From assembly GCA_035252155.1 (NCBI GenBank), contig DATFDL010000040.1:1-17677 (forward strand): DNA of 17,677 bases, in the 5' to 3' direction. Both the position numbers and the translations under genes were made by a program. This document shows, one piece after another, positions 7,601 to 12,852 of this stretch. Numbering within the stretch: the first letter of the stretch is position 1; each line of letters begins with the position of its first letter. Under the pieces are notes generated by a model. That model worked only from the letters and a program-made list of their open reading frames with translations. It made no database searches and was not told where the DNA came from. The DNA comes from JAICLL01 sp035252155. GTDB lineage: Bacteria > Planctomycetota > Planctomycetia > Pirellulales > JAICIG01.

Positions 7601-9556
7601 TCGACCGGCTGGGCCGTGCTGTCGACGCAAAGCGGCGGAAGCGCCACGCTCGCCGGCGGTCTGTTGACCGTCGACAAGGCCCATGTGGGGACCAATGCGC
7701 TGTTTGTTCCCGGAGGCTCACTCGACTTTGAGGCGAGCTTCGGAAGCACTCCGGAGCAACATATCGGCTTTGGCATCGATTACATTAACACGCCTTGGGC
7801 CATCTTCAGCACCGGCGCCAACGGTGGAGCCCTCTACGCTCGCGCTTTGGGCATGCCGGACATATTGCTGCCGGGCAACTATTTGGACGCGACGCACCAT
7901 TACCGCATCGACTGGAATGCCAGTTCAATCGTGTACTGGGTCGACGGAGTGCAGGTAGCCATTCAGAACGTGGCGATCACCGCCAGTATGCGGCCGTTGA
8001 TCGCCGACGATGGCGGCGGCAATCTAACTGTCGACTGGATGCGGCTGACGCCATATGCGCCCTCCAGCACGTTCGTCTCGCGCGTCTTCGACGGCGGTCA
8101 AACCGTCACTTGGGGACCGGTCTCGTGGGACGACTCGACTCCATCGGGTACATCGATCGCCATCAGCGTCCGTATGGGCAACACCGCCACGCCCGATGCC
8201 AGTTGGACCGGCTGGGTTTCCATGGCAAGTTCGGGGGCGACCGTCGGCGGCGGCAGCCGCTACCTGCAATATCAAGCGGTGCTCAGCAGCACCAATCCCG
8301 GCCAATCGCCGGCGCTCAACGATTTTACGGTGGCTTATAATACACTGCCCGACACCACGCCGCCCACTGTTGTCAGCCACGTTCCTGCATCCGGCGCCGC
8401 CTCCGTCGGCGTTCACGCGGCCGTCTCGATCAATTTCAGCAAATTGATGGATCCATCGACGATTACCCCGTCGACGATTTATCTCCAAGCGAGTGGGTCT
8501 AGTACGATCGTGCCGGCAGCGGTTAGCTATTCCGGGGCGACCGCCACGCTGACGCCCAGCGCGCCATTGGCTTACAACACCACGTACAACGTCACTGTGC
8601 TGGGAACCGTCGCAGATACCAGCGGAAACACGCTCGGTTCGGCCGCGACCTGGTCGTTCACAACCGTGCAATACAGCTACTTGACCGACACCACGGCGGC
8701 CGATTTCGCCGCAGGTACTTTGGACGCCAACGGCTACGTTTCGCAAACCGGAGATGGCGAGGTGATTCTGGCGCCGACGGCCGGCAGCGAGTTTTCTGGT
8801 TCGTCACTACCGAGCGGCTGGGCCGTGCTCTCCACGTTCAGCGGCGGGTCGGCCACGCTCACCGGTGGGTTGCTGACCGTCGACAATGCCCACGTCGGCA
8901 CCAACGCGGTGTACGGGGCCGGAAGCTCTCTGGAATTCGAGGCGAACTTCGGCGGAACGAAAGACCAACACGTCGGTTTTGGAGTCGACTATGTCAACAC
9001 GCCCTGGGCAATTTTCAGCACGGGTGCAAACGGCGGAGCGCTTTACGCCCGTGCCTCGGGCATGCCAGACATCCTGTTGTCGGGCAGCTACCTGGGCGCG
9101 ATGCACCACTACCGCATCGATTGGAACGCCGGCTCGATCGTGTACTGGATCGATGGCGTGCAGGTAGCCACCCAGAATATTGCTATTTCTTCCAGCATGC
9201 GGCCGTTGATTGCCGACGAGGATGGCGGCACTGTGGTTTTAGACTGGATGCGGATGGCGCCCTATGCTGCCTCCAGCACCTTTGTCTCGCGCGTCTTCGA
9301 CGGCGGACAAACCGTTAACTGGGGGCCGGTCTCGTGGGACGACTCGACCCCGGCCGGCACGTCGATCGTCATCAGCGTTCGAATGGGCAACACAGCTGCG
9401 CCCGACGGCAGTTGGACGGGTTGGACTACCATTGCCAGTTCCGGGGCGATCCTCGACGGCAGCAGCCGGTACATTCAGTACCGCGCGGTCCTCAGCACGA
9501 CCGATACTAGCCAGACGCCCGCGCTCGACGACTTGGCGTTCGGTTACAACGACTGA
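1619..9556 (+). CDS. Giant exported protein: dimethylformamidase-beta-like head plus five tandem lectin/Ig modules
   Basis: About 2645 aa. A GTG at 1583 is an alternative start; I prefer the ATG at 1619 because it puts the degenerate LEPR-XLL motif (LLELRTLLA, ending at residue 41) at the distance usual for the family. Neither start has a strong ribosome site. Residues about 42-535 resemble the N,N-dimethylformamidase beta-subunit family, with GHDEYW (283-288) and GNEVFW (311-316) in family-like positions. An Ig-like domain (about 547-644) and an Fn3-like domain (about 645-740) follow. Five modules of about 403 aa come next, at about 740, 1143, 1546, 1948 and 2351. Each has a concanavalin-like jelly roll (WAIFSTG, YARASG, DYRIDW, WIDGVQVAT), a second beta module (SRYLQYQ), and, in the first four, a Big_5-type Ig domain (FSKLMNAST, TYNVTV, WSFTT). 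The last unit lacks the Big_5 domain. No dockerin, transmembrane anchor or sorting signal is seen at the C-terminus. No dimethylformamidase small subunit is nearby, so amidase activity on that substrate is doubtful. A surface adhesin or carbohydrate-binding role is inferred. Confidence 0.93.
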   Translation: MTGLLALLRRLLVPRQRHFRRPPHLRTILGAELLELRTLLAVNPIVAENQLPGTPESQWDIVGMGDQSIQGYTTDISYDVGQTVQFKIDTDSAHYRLDIYRMGYYQGDGARLITSIDEQLSRPQIQPDPITDPATQANDYGDWSVSATWNIPATAVSGIYFAKLVREDNLDPGGASHVVFIVRNDASHSDVMMQASVTTWEAYNSYGGNSLYAPSLDQRAFAVSFNRPFDTRATNWVSWVFSNEYPTIRFLESNGYDVTYSTDVDTDRYGSLLKNHKIFLSVGHDEYWSAQQRANLQAARDAGVNLAFFSGNEVFWKTRWEDSFDGSNTAYRTMVCYKETLDGTPTDPADPPIWTGSWRDPRFSPPADGGRPENALTGTLFMVNSYRSDSIQVPQSDGLLRFWRNTSIATMLPGQVATLPAGILGYEWDVDADNGFRPAGEFDLSHTTISLSSEYLLDYGGTFGAGTATHSLAEYRAASGALVFSAGTINWGWGLDSYHDGYLGYGYYGTADVRIQQACVNLFADMGVQPGSLVAGLVAATQSNDHTPPVSHITSIAPGFAFVQTGGTYTLSGTAADSGGGVVAGVEVSTDGGATWHPAVGRDSWTYSWTADTAGATTILSRSVDDSGNLETPSDAVAVTVVNGATTPPQIIDATATIASTQSLMFSWTTDKPSTSMIEYGTSPTALNQTVSNSSAVTSHQLTLANLAGDTTYYYRLGSTDSFSNTAWSPALSNPPASTTTPGFLDTTDSDFGTGTNSGTYISQMSNGEVILSPTAAADFTGTSLPAGWAVLSTSGGSATVRNGLLTVSGTHVGTTATYGTGRALDFEASFDGAAGEHIGFGVDLINTPWAIFSTGSNGGAVYARASGAPDVLLTGNWLGAMHHFRIDWEPSQVVYSIDGAVVATEAISIGGLMRPLIATDAGSGGSVQVDWMHMSSYASSGAYVSRVFDAGAPVVWDSVAADTAAPAGTAIALDVRMGNTSSPDGTWTDFIPLPNLGAVIGGTSRYLQYRADLSATDSTQTPVLSDVGITYNLPPDTIPPRIADRTPLPGATGVAVGTTVSIEFSELMNASTINSSSVYLRANGSSTNVPATVTYSGSTATLTPSAPLTYNTTYNVTVLGSVTDSSGNPLGAAVTWSFTTTLYSYFTDTTVNDFADGAVDANGYLSQTGNGEVMLAPTAGAEFSGSSLASGWAVLYTQNGGTATVSGGLLTVNNAHVGTNALYSPGRSLEFEANFDGTKYQHVGFGVDYFNAPWAIFSTGANGGALYARASGMPDILLPGSYLGAMHDYRIDWNAGSIIYWIDGVQVATQNIAITTSMRPLIADDGGGHLVVDWIRLTPYAASSTYVSRILDGGQEVTWGTLSWDDSVPASTALAISVRMGNTATPDSSWTGWDPVASSGAVVGGSSRYLQYQAVLTTTNVGKSPALDDVTVAYNTLPDTRPPAVVSQLPASGATSVDVHAAVSIGFSKLMNASTINTSTVYLQAEGSSTSVPATVSYSGSTAILTPSAPLAYNTTYNVTVSGSVADTGGNPLGSAVTWSFTTARYSSFTDTTAADFAAGTPDANGYVAQTGNGEVMLAPTAGTEFSGSSLSTGWAVLSTQSSGSAVVFGGLLTVQNVHVGTNAMFGPGISLEFEASFDGTKYEHIGFGVDYINAPWAIFSTGAGGALYARASGMPDILLSGNYLGAMHHYRIDWNASSIVYWIDGVQVATENVAFTTNMRPLIADDDGGTVTVDWMRLTPYTTSSTFVSRVFDGGQTVTWGPASWDDSAPSGTSIAVNIRMGNTATPDGRWSSWIPVTSSGSVIGGSSRYFQYQALLSTTNVGQSPALDDLTLAYNTLPDTTPPTIISHVPAAAAASVDVHAAVSINFSKLMDPSTITTSMIYLEASGSTTIVPATVSYSGSTATLSPSAPLAYDTTYNVTVLGTVADTSGNTLGSTATWSFTTVQFSYLTDTTSTDFAAGSLDANGYISQTGNGEVTLAPTAGTEFSGASLSTGWAVLSTQSGGSATLAGGLLTVDKAHVGTNALFVPGGSLDFEASFGSTPEQHIGFGIDYINTPWAIFSTGANGGALYARALGMPDILLPGNYLDATHHYRIDWNASSIVYWVDGVQVAIQNVAITASMRPLIADDGGGNLTVDWMRLTPYAPSSTFVSRVFDGGQTVTWGPVSWDDSTPSGTSIAISVRMGNTATPDASWTGWVSMASSGATVGGGSRYLQYQAVLSSTNPGQSPALNDFTVAYNTLPDTTPPTVVSHVPASGAASVGVHAAVSINFSKLMDPSTITPSTIYLQASGSSTIVPAAVSYSGATATLTPSAPLAYNTTYNVTVLGTVADTSGNTLGSAATWSFTTVQYSYLTDTTAADFAAGTLDANGYVSQTGDGEVILAPTAGSEFSGSSLPSGWAVLSTFSGGSATLTGGLLTVDNAHVGTNAVYGAGSSLEFEANFGGTKDQHVGFGVDYVNTPWAIFSTGANGGALYARASGMPDILLSGSYLGAMHHYRIDWNAGSIVYWIDGVQVATQNIAISSSMRPLIADEDGGTVVLDWMRMAPYAASSTFVSRVFDGGQTVNWGPVSWDDSTPAGTSIVISVRMGNTAAPDGSWTGWTTIASSGAILDGSSRYIQYRAVLSTTDTSQTPALDDLAFGYND
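7201..7258 (+). repeat. 58-bp exact repeat, copy 1 (unit 3 Big_5 domain)
   Basis: Positions 7201-7258 are identical, third codon positions included, to 8410-8467, one unit (1209 bp) downstream. The stretch encodes the start of the Ig-like domain around NFSKLMDPSTIT. Flanking codons differ between the copies, so the identity is patchy, as expected from local gene conversion or recent duplication followed by drift. Confidence 0.85.
8410..8467 (+). repeat. 58-bp exact repeat, copy 2 (unit 4 Big_5 domain)
   Basis: Identical to 7201-7258; see that entry. The equivalent stretch in unit 2 (from about 5998) encodes a similar peptide (GFSKLMNASTIN) but with several synonymous and non-synonymous differences. 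Confidence 0.85.
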
Positions 9557-9730
9557 GGACGGCGCACTGCGGCCGGCATCGGGCGATTCATTCTTTTTGG
9601 CCGCTCGGTCGACGTTCGCCGTCCGTGTCTCGATCGCCTGCAGCAAGTTGATTGGATCGAACAACATCGGTCTGTCAGGCGGATTGGTGTGGCCATTCGC
9701 CGTTTCTTTTCGCGCTTCCATTCAGCACTA

Positions 9731-9759
9731 TTGAACAAACGCAGTAGACTTCTTACCAT
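9731..9759 (+). promoter_or_regulatory. Putative promoter of the DUF1501 gene
   Basis: TTGAAC (9731-9736) and TACCAT (9754-9759) each match the -35 and -10 consensus at four of six positions, with the ideal 17-bp spacer. They lie 45 bp before the ATG at 9805. If real, the DUF1501 gene is transcribed independently of the giant gene 248 bp upstream. Between the two genes I see only a weak inverted repeat (GCGGCC at 9569-9574 with GGCCGC at 9599-9604, 24-nt loop), not a convincing terminator. Confidence 0.3.
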
Positions 9760-9804
9760 GCTGGTGGCTCCGCTTGCGGCGCGCCATCCTGGGAGGACCG
9801 ATCG

Positions 9805-11157
9805 ATGCTCACCCTTTTCGGCAGCGGGGCGAAATACTGCGACGGACTCACGCGGCGCAGCTTCCTGAAGATCGGCGGCCTCGCCATGGGCGGCATGTCG
9901 CTGCCCGACATCTTGCGGGCCGAAGCCCGTGTGGGCCGGCAGCGTTCGCACAAGGCCGTCATTATGGTCTTCCTGTCCGGAGGCCCGCCTCACCAAGACC
10001 TGGTCGATCTGAAGCCCGATGCGCCGGTCGAAATCCGCGGGGAATTCAATCCCATCGCCACCAACGTGCCAGGCATCGAGATTTGTGAACTGTTGCCGCG
10101 GACCGCATCGATGATGGACAAATTCGTGGTCATCCGCTCGATCGTAGGTTCGGAGGGAGCGCATGCCGCCTTTCAGTGCATGACCGCGCGGGCGCAGAAT
10201 CCTCAGCCACCCGGCGGCTGGCCTTCGTTAGGTTCGTGCATATCGAAGGTTTGTGGACCGACGCGGCCGTCGATTCCGCCGTTTGTCGGTCTATCGCCGA
10301 AAATGATCACCATGCCTTGGGCAGACCCCGGCCAACCTGGTTACTTGGGCATTGCTCACGCGCCGTTTCGCCCGACCGCCGATGGCCAGCAAGATATGGT
10401 GCTCCGGGGGGTATCGCTCGACCGTTTGCAAGATCGCCAGGTGTTGCTCGGCAGCTTCGATCGTTTCCGCCGCGAAATGGACACGACGGGAGCCATGGAG
10501 GGACTGGACGCCTTTAATCAGCAAGCCCTCGGAATTCTCACTTCCAGCAGGTTCGCCGAAGCGCTCGACCTCGAGCGCGAAGACCGGCACGTGCGTGGTC
10601 GCTATGGCTACGGTTCGCCCGAACCGGCTGGATATGGCGACGCGGGACCGCTGTTGAACACTTATTTTCTCACTGCCAGGCGATTGGTCGAAGCGGGCGT
10701 GCGCTGCGTCACGCTTGCATACGGTCGGTGGGACTGGCACGGCAGGCCGCACGGCACGACGTTTGAGAATTCGCGCGATCACATGCCAATGCTCGACCAG
10801 GGGCTGACGGCACTTGTGGAAGACTTGCACGAGCGGGGGCTCGACCGCGATGTCTCGGTCGTCGTTTGGGGCGAGTTCGGTCGCACACCGAAAATCAATC
10901 CGCAAGGGGGACGCGACCATTGGCCGCCCGTAAGTTGTGCGTTGCTTGCAGGCGGCGGTATGCGCACCGGACAGGTCATCGGTTCCACCAACCGGCTCGG
11001 CGAGTACGCCAAGACTCGCCCTGTGACCTTCCAGGAGGTCTTCGCCACGATTTACCATAATCTGGGTATCGACGTGAACACGGCCACAGTATCCGACCTC
11101 TCCGGCCGCCCGCAGTATCTTGTCGATCACGTGCAGCCGTTGCGGGAAGTGATCTGA
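9805..11157 (+). CDS. DUF1501 family protein with twin-arginine signal
   Basis: 450 aa, full length for the family. Start: GGGAGGA (9791-9797) sits 7 nt before the ATG. The N-terminus carries a near-perfect Tat motif, TRRSFLK (residues 16-22), followed by a short hydrophobic stretch, so the protein is expected to be exported folded. Family landmarks are VIMVFLSGGPPHQD after the leader, a segment matching the mid-domain WDWHG motif, and GEFGRTPKIN (356-365) with GRDHWP (369-374) towards the C-terminus. DUF1501 proteins are related to the alkaline phosphatase/sulfatase superfamily and are heavily expanded in planctomycetes, but their reaction is not established. Such genes commonly sit directly downstream of a DUF1549/DUF1553 gene. 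Here the upstream neighbour is the giant repeat gene, and the window's DUF1553 gene is over 4 kb away. Family assignment is firm; function is unknown. Confidence 0.95.
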   Translation: MLTLFGSGAKYCDGLTRRSFLKIGGLAMGGMSLPDILRAEARVGRQRSHKAVIMVFLSGGPPHQDLVDLKPDAPVEIRGEFNPIATNVPGIEICELLPRTASMMDKFVVIRSIVGSEGAHAAFQCMTARAQNPQPPGGWPSLGSCISKVCGPTRPSIPPFVGLSPKMITMPWADPGQPGYLGIAHAPFRPTADGQQDMVLRGVSLDRLQDRQVLLGSFDRFRREMDTTGAMEGLDAFNQQALGILTSSRFAEALDLEREDRHVRGRYGYGSPEPAGYGDAGPLLNTYFLTARRLVEAGVRCVTLAYGRWDWHGRPHGTTFENSRDHMPMLDQGLTALVEDLHERGLDRDVSVVVWGEFGRTPKINPQGGRDHWPPVSCALLAGGGMRTGQVIGSTNRLGEYAKTRPVTFQEVFATIYHNLGIDVNTATVSDLSGRPQYLVDHVQPLREVI

Positions 11158-11178
11158 GGGTCCCGGTCAGAACCTCAG
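11154..11178. terminator. Possible weak hairpin between convergent genes
   Basis: CTGAGG (11154-11159) and CCTCAG (11173-11178) form a 6-bp inverted repeat with a 13-nt loop. Each arm contains the stop codon of one of the converging genes: TGA of the DUF1501 gene and, on the minus strand, TGA of the HAD gene. There is no T-tract, so at best it is a weak bidirectional 3'-end structure. Confidence 0.2.
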
Positions 11179-11846
11179 CCGTTGCGATCAAACCATGCGC
11201 TGATCCGCTGCGGCGACAAGTCGCGCAGCGAGCCCACCCGCCGATCGGCTGCGCTGAGGCTCTCCCAAGAATGCCCCGTGCTCACGAGTCCGATCGCCAA
11301 GGTTCCAGCGGCCTTCGCGGCGGCGATGCCAGCCGGAGCGTCTTCAATCACGGCGCAACGGTCGGCCGGCAGCCCTAAACTTGCCACTGCCAGCAAAAAC
11401 ACTTGGGGGTCGGGCTTGCCGCGCGTCACGTCGTCTCCGGTAATGACGGCCTCGAATCGCTGGCGGCGACCGAGCTTGTCGAGTACAAGATCGACGTTCT
11501 CAGGAGGCCCGGACGACGCCACCGCCAGTAAGTCGCCGGCCGCATGCCAGGCGTCGATCAACGCCACGGCACCATCCATGCCTGGAAAGTCGTCGCGTAT
11601 CACGTCGCGGTATGCCGCTTCTTTGCGCTGCTCGAACCGAGATATTTGCTCAGGCGTGAGCTGGTTTCCCCACCGCTCGGCAATCGTCTCGTGGCTTTTG
11701 CGGCCGAAGTTTTGGCGAAACTGGTCTTCGGTGATCGTAAACCCAAACTCGGCCGCGGCGATCTGCCAGCTTTTGTAGTGGGACCAATAGGAATCGACGA
11801 GGACGCCATCCACGTCGAAGATCAGCCCCAGCTTCCCGGCCGTCAT
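11175..11846 (-). CDS. HAD superfamily hydrolase (beta-phosphoglucomutase / phosphoglycolate phosphatase-like)
   Basis: 223 aa from the ATG at 11846. The frame can extend to a TTG at 11852, but AAAGGA (11854-11859) is spaced 7 nt from the ATG and only 1 nt from the TTG. All four HAD motifs are present: DVDGVLVDS with nucleophile Asp11 and acid/base Asp13; ASSGPP with Ser111 or Ser112; Lys144 in RGKPDPQVF; and Glu169-Asp170 in VIEDAPAGIAAAKAAG. The helical cap between motifs I and II makes it subfamily IA. It should be a cytoplasmic, Mg-dependent phosphatase or phosphomutase acting on a small phosphorylated metabolite. The substrate cannot be read from the sequence. It converges on the DUF1501 gene with a 17-bp gap and lies 173 bp downstream of the rbfA-like gene on the same strand. 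Confidence 0.93.
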   Translation of the reverse strand: MTAGKLGLIFDVDGVLVDSYWSHYKSWQIAAAEFGFTITEDQFRQNFGRKSHETIAERWGNQLTPEQISRFEQRKEAAYRDVIRDDFPGMDGAVALIDAWHAAGDLLAVASSGPPENVDLVLDKLGRRQRFEAVITGDDVTRGKPDPQVFLLAVASLGLPADRCAVIEDAPAGIAAAKAAGTLAIGLVSTGHSWESLSAADRRVGSLRDLSPQRISAWFDRNG

Positions 11847-11853
11847 CGCCAAA

Positions 11854-11859
11854 TCCTTT
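11854..11859 (-). promoter_or_regulatory. Ribosome binding site of the HAD gene (decides the start)
   Basis: Minus-strand AAAGGA lies 7 nt before the ATG at 11846 and only 1 nt before the in-frame TTG at 11852, favouring the ATG. Confidence 0.6.
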
Positions 11860-12019
11860 CCGTTTCTTTACTCGCCCATCGCGGTGGCTAGGGCGCAAAA
11901 ATCCTTTCTCTCTGAGGCAGGCTATCGAACAACCGCCATTCTGTCGAGTGGTTCGGGTAATTTTGGGCGGACCGTGCAACGCCGGCCGATGATTTCGCTG
12001 CGAACGGCGATGCGTGGGA

Positions 12020-12427
12020 CTAAACAAGTTGCACGAGTTGGAATAATAACTTGGGCGCCTTCTTGCGCGTAATCGACCGAGCGACTTCCGATCGAAGCCA
12101 ACCGGAAATCTCCGAAAGACGCCGACGCACCTCGGCAGCGTCGAACGCCACGCCCGGCGCGACCACGGGATAGACAGTCACGAGCAGTTGCGAGGAATTC
12201 GGCGCAGGCACCACGCTGGCAACCTGCAGGCTCTGCAAGAGCTCGTCGTCGCAATCGCCGCTGAAAACATAGTTCAGCGTATCGGCGACCTGGCTGCAAA
12301 GCTGCAGGGTCTTGCGGTCGAGCGCGTCCTTGCCGCTCCTCAACGGAAACCGGCCGGTCAGTTCCAGCAAATCTTCCTGTTCCCAGCCGCTGGCCGAATA
12401 TTTGGGCAACTGTCGTGCGATTGTCAT
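12020..12427 (-). CDS. rbfA: Ribosome-binding factor A (RbfA)-like protein
   Basis: 135 aa from the ATG at 12427, a normal RbfA length. The frame extends upstream to a GTG at 12529, but AGGAAG (12436-12441) is spaced 8 nt from this ATG and the extra N-terminal residues look non-coding. The core from about residue 43 follows the RbfA pattern: TLQLCSQVADTLNYVF, then SLQVASVVPAPNSSQLLVTV, and the C-terminal ISGWLRSEVARSITRKKAP with LLFQLV, matching the family's LRSEL...R..P.L.F ending. RbfA is a KH-fold protein that binds the small ribosomal subunit during 16S rRNA 5'-end maturation and cold adaptation. In most bacteria it lies near nusA-infB; here no such neighbour is present. The sequence is divergent, so the call rests on this pattern rather than a strong signature. 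Confidence 0.75.
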   Translation of the reverse strand: MTIARQLPKYSASGWEQEDLLELTGRFPLRSGKDALDRKTLQLCSQVADTLNYVFSGDCDDELLQSLQVASVVPAPNSSQLLVTVYPVVAPGVAFDAAEVRRRLSEISGWLRSEVARSITRKKAPKLLFQLVQLV

Positions 12428-12435
12428 CAAGGGAT

Positions 12436-12441
12436 CTTCCT
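12436..12441 (-). promoter_or_regulatory. Ribosome binding site of the rbfA-like gene (decides the start)
   Basis: Minus-strand AGGAAG lies 8 nt before the ATG at 12427. In-frame ATGs further upstream at 12457, 12448 and 12445 and the GTG at 12529 have no comparable site. Confidence 0.5.
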
Positions 12442-12549
12442 GCATCATTACCGCCATAATGCTCTGACAACCGGGCAGCGGGTTCGGTTCGCGCGCGGCA
12501 CGAAGTTGACAACGAGCCTCGCAAGGCACTGGCAGGCCAAAGCGAGTGG

Positions 12550-12852
12550 ATGCACTCGCGGGTATGGCGTATCAACGGCAGAACCACCGCCGTACTACCC
12601 GACGCTGCCTCGGCAGGAGAGGGACTGCCGTTTCCGGTGGGACTTGTGGAACCGGTCGTCCCGCAGGGCGGGATGGTAACGGACACCATCAAGACCGATT
12701 ACGGCATACGCGGCTATCCCCCCTCCGTCCTGATCGACCCGCAAGGAATCATTGTCGGTGGGCTGGAAGTTCGCACGATCGATGGTGCCAAGATGATTGA
12801 GCGGAACGTCAACGGCGAATCGCTTCCTGCTCCGGCGGCAGCTTTAGAATAG
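12550..12852 (+). pseudogene. Fragment of a TlpA/thioredoxin-like redoxin (C-terminal half only)
   Basis: 100 codons from an ATG at 12550 to TAG. Residues about 27-75 read like the second half of a TlpA/AhpC-type redoxin: LPFPVGLVEP, then TDYGIRGYPPSVLIDPQG (49-66) with the cis-proline loop and the ID.G strand, then a short tail. The first half of the fold, including the WCxxC redox centre, is absent, and no matching fragment is seen in any frame of the 120 bp upstream. The 3' end overlaps the convergent ThuA gene by 44 bp. The simplest reading is a gene truncated by deletion. A short expressed redoxin-fold protein is possible but could not act as a disulfide reductase. No good ribosome site precedes the ATG. 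Confidence 0.55.

Larger units (their letters stand above)
3836..9556 (+). repeat. Intragenic tandem array of 1206-1209 bp units (4 full, 1 partial)
   Basis: Unit boundaries, set from the conserved DTT motif, are 3836-5044, 5045-6253, 6254-7459, 7460-8668 and 8669-9556. Motif-to-motif spacing is 1209, 1209, 1206 and 1209 bp, so every difference keeps the frame. Units 3 to 5 look closest to one another and unit 1 is the most diverged (for example AAADFTGTSLPAG against TAGTEFSGSSLSTG). The fifth stops after the SRYIQYR module. Similarity is visible in the DNA as well as the protein, which points to amplification by duplication and possible later gene conversion. Confidence 0.9.

Noticed and set aside
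8024..8746. Long antisense frames across the giant repeat gene, recurring in each unit
   Set aside because: They recur because the coding repeats recur; their Arg/Gly/Val-rich translations are typical of the complement of a GC-rich gene. The sense frame is strongly supported by domains.
3836..9556. Regularly spaced repeats considered as CRISPR or mobile-element copies
   Set aside because: Units are about 1.2 kb, in frame, and encode protein domains; there are no short repeats with unique spacers, transposase or terminal inverted repeats.
11922..12692. 256-codon minus-strand frame overlapping the rbfA-like gene
   Set aside because: It is a shadow frame of the rbfA-like gene; the product is Arg/Ala-rich without a recognisable domain, whereas the other frame matches the RbfA pattern.
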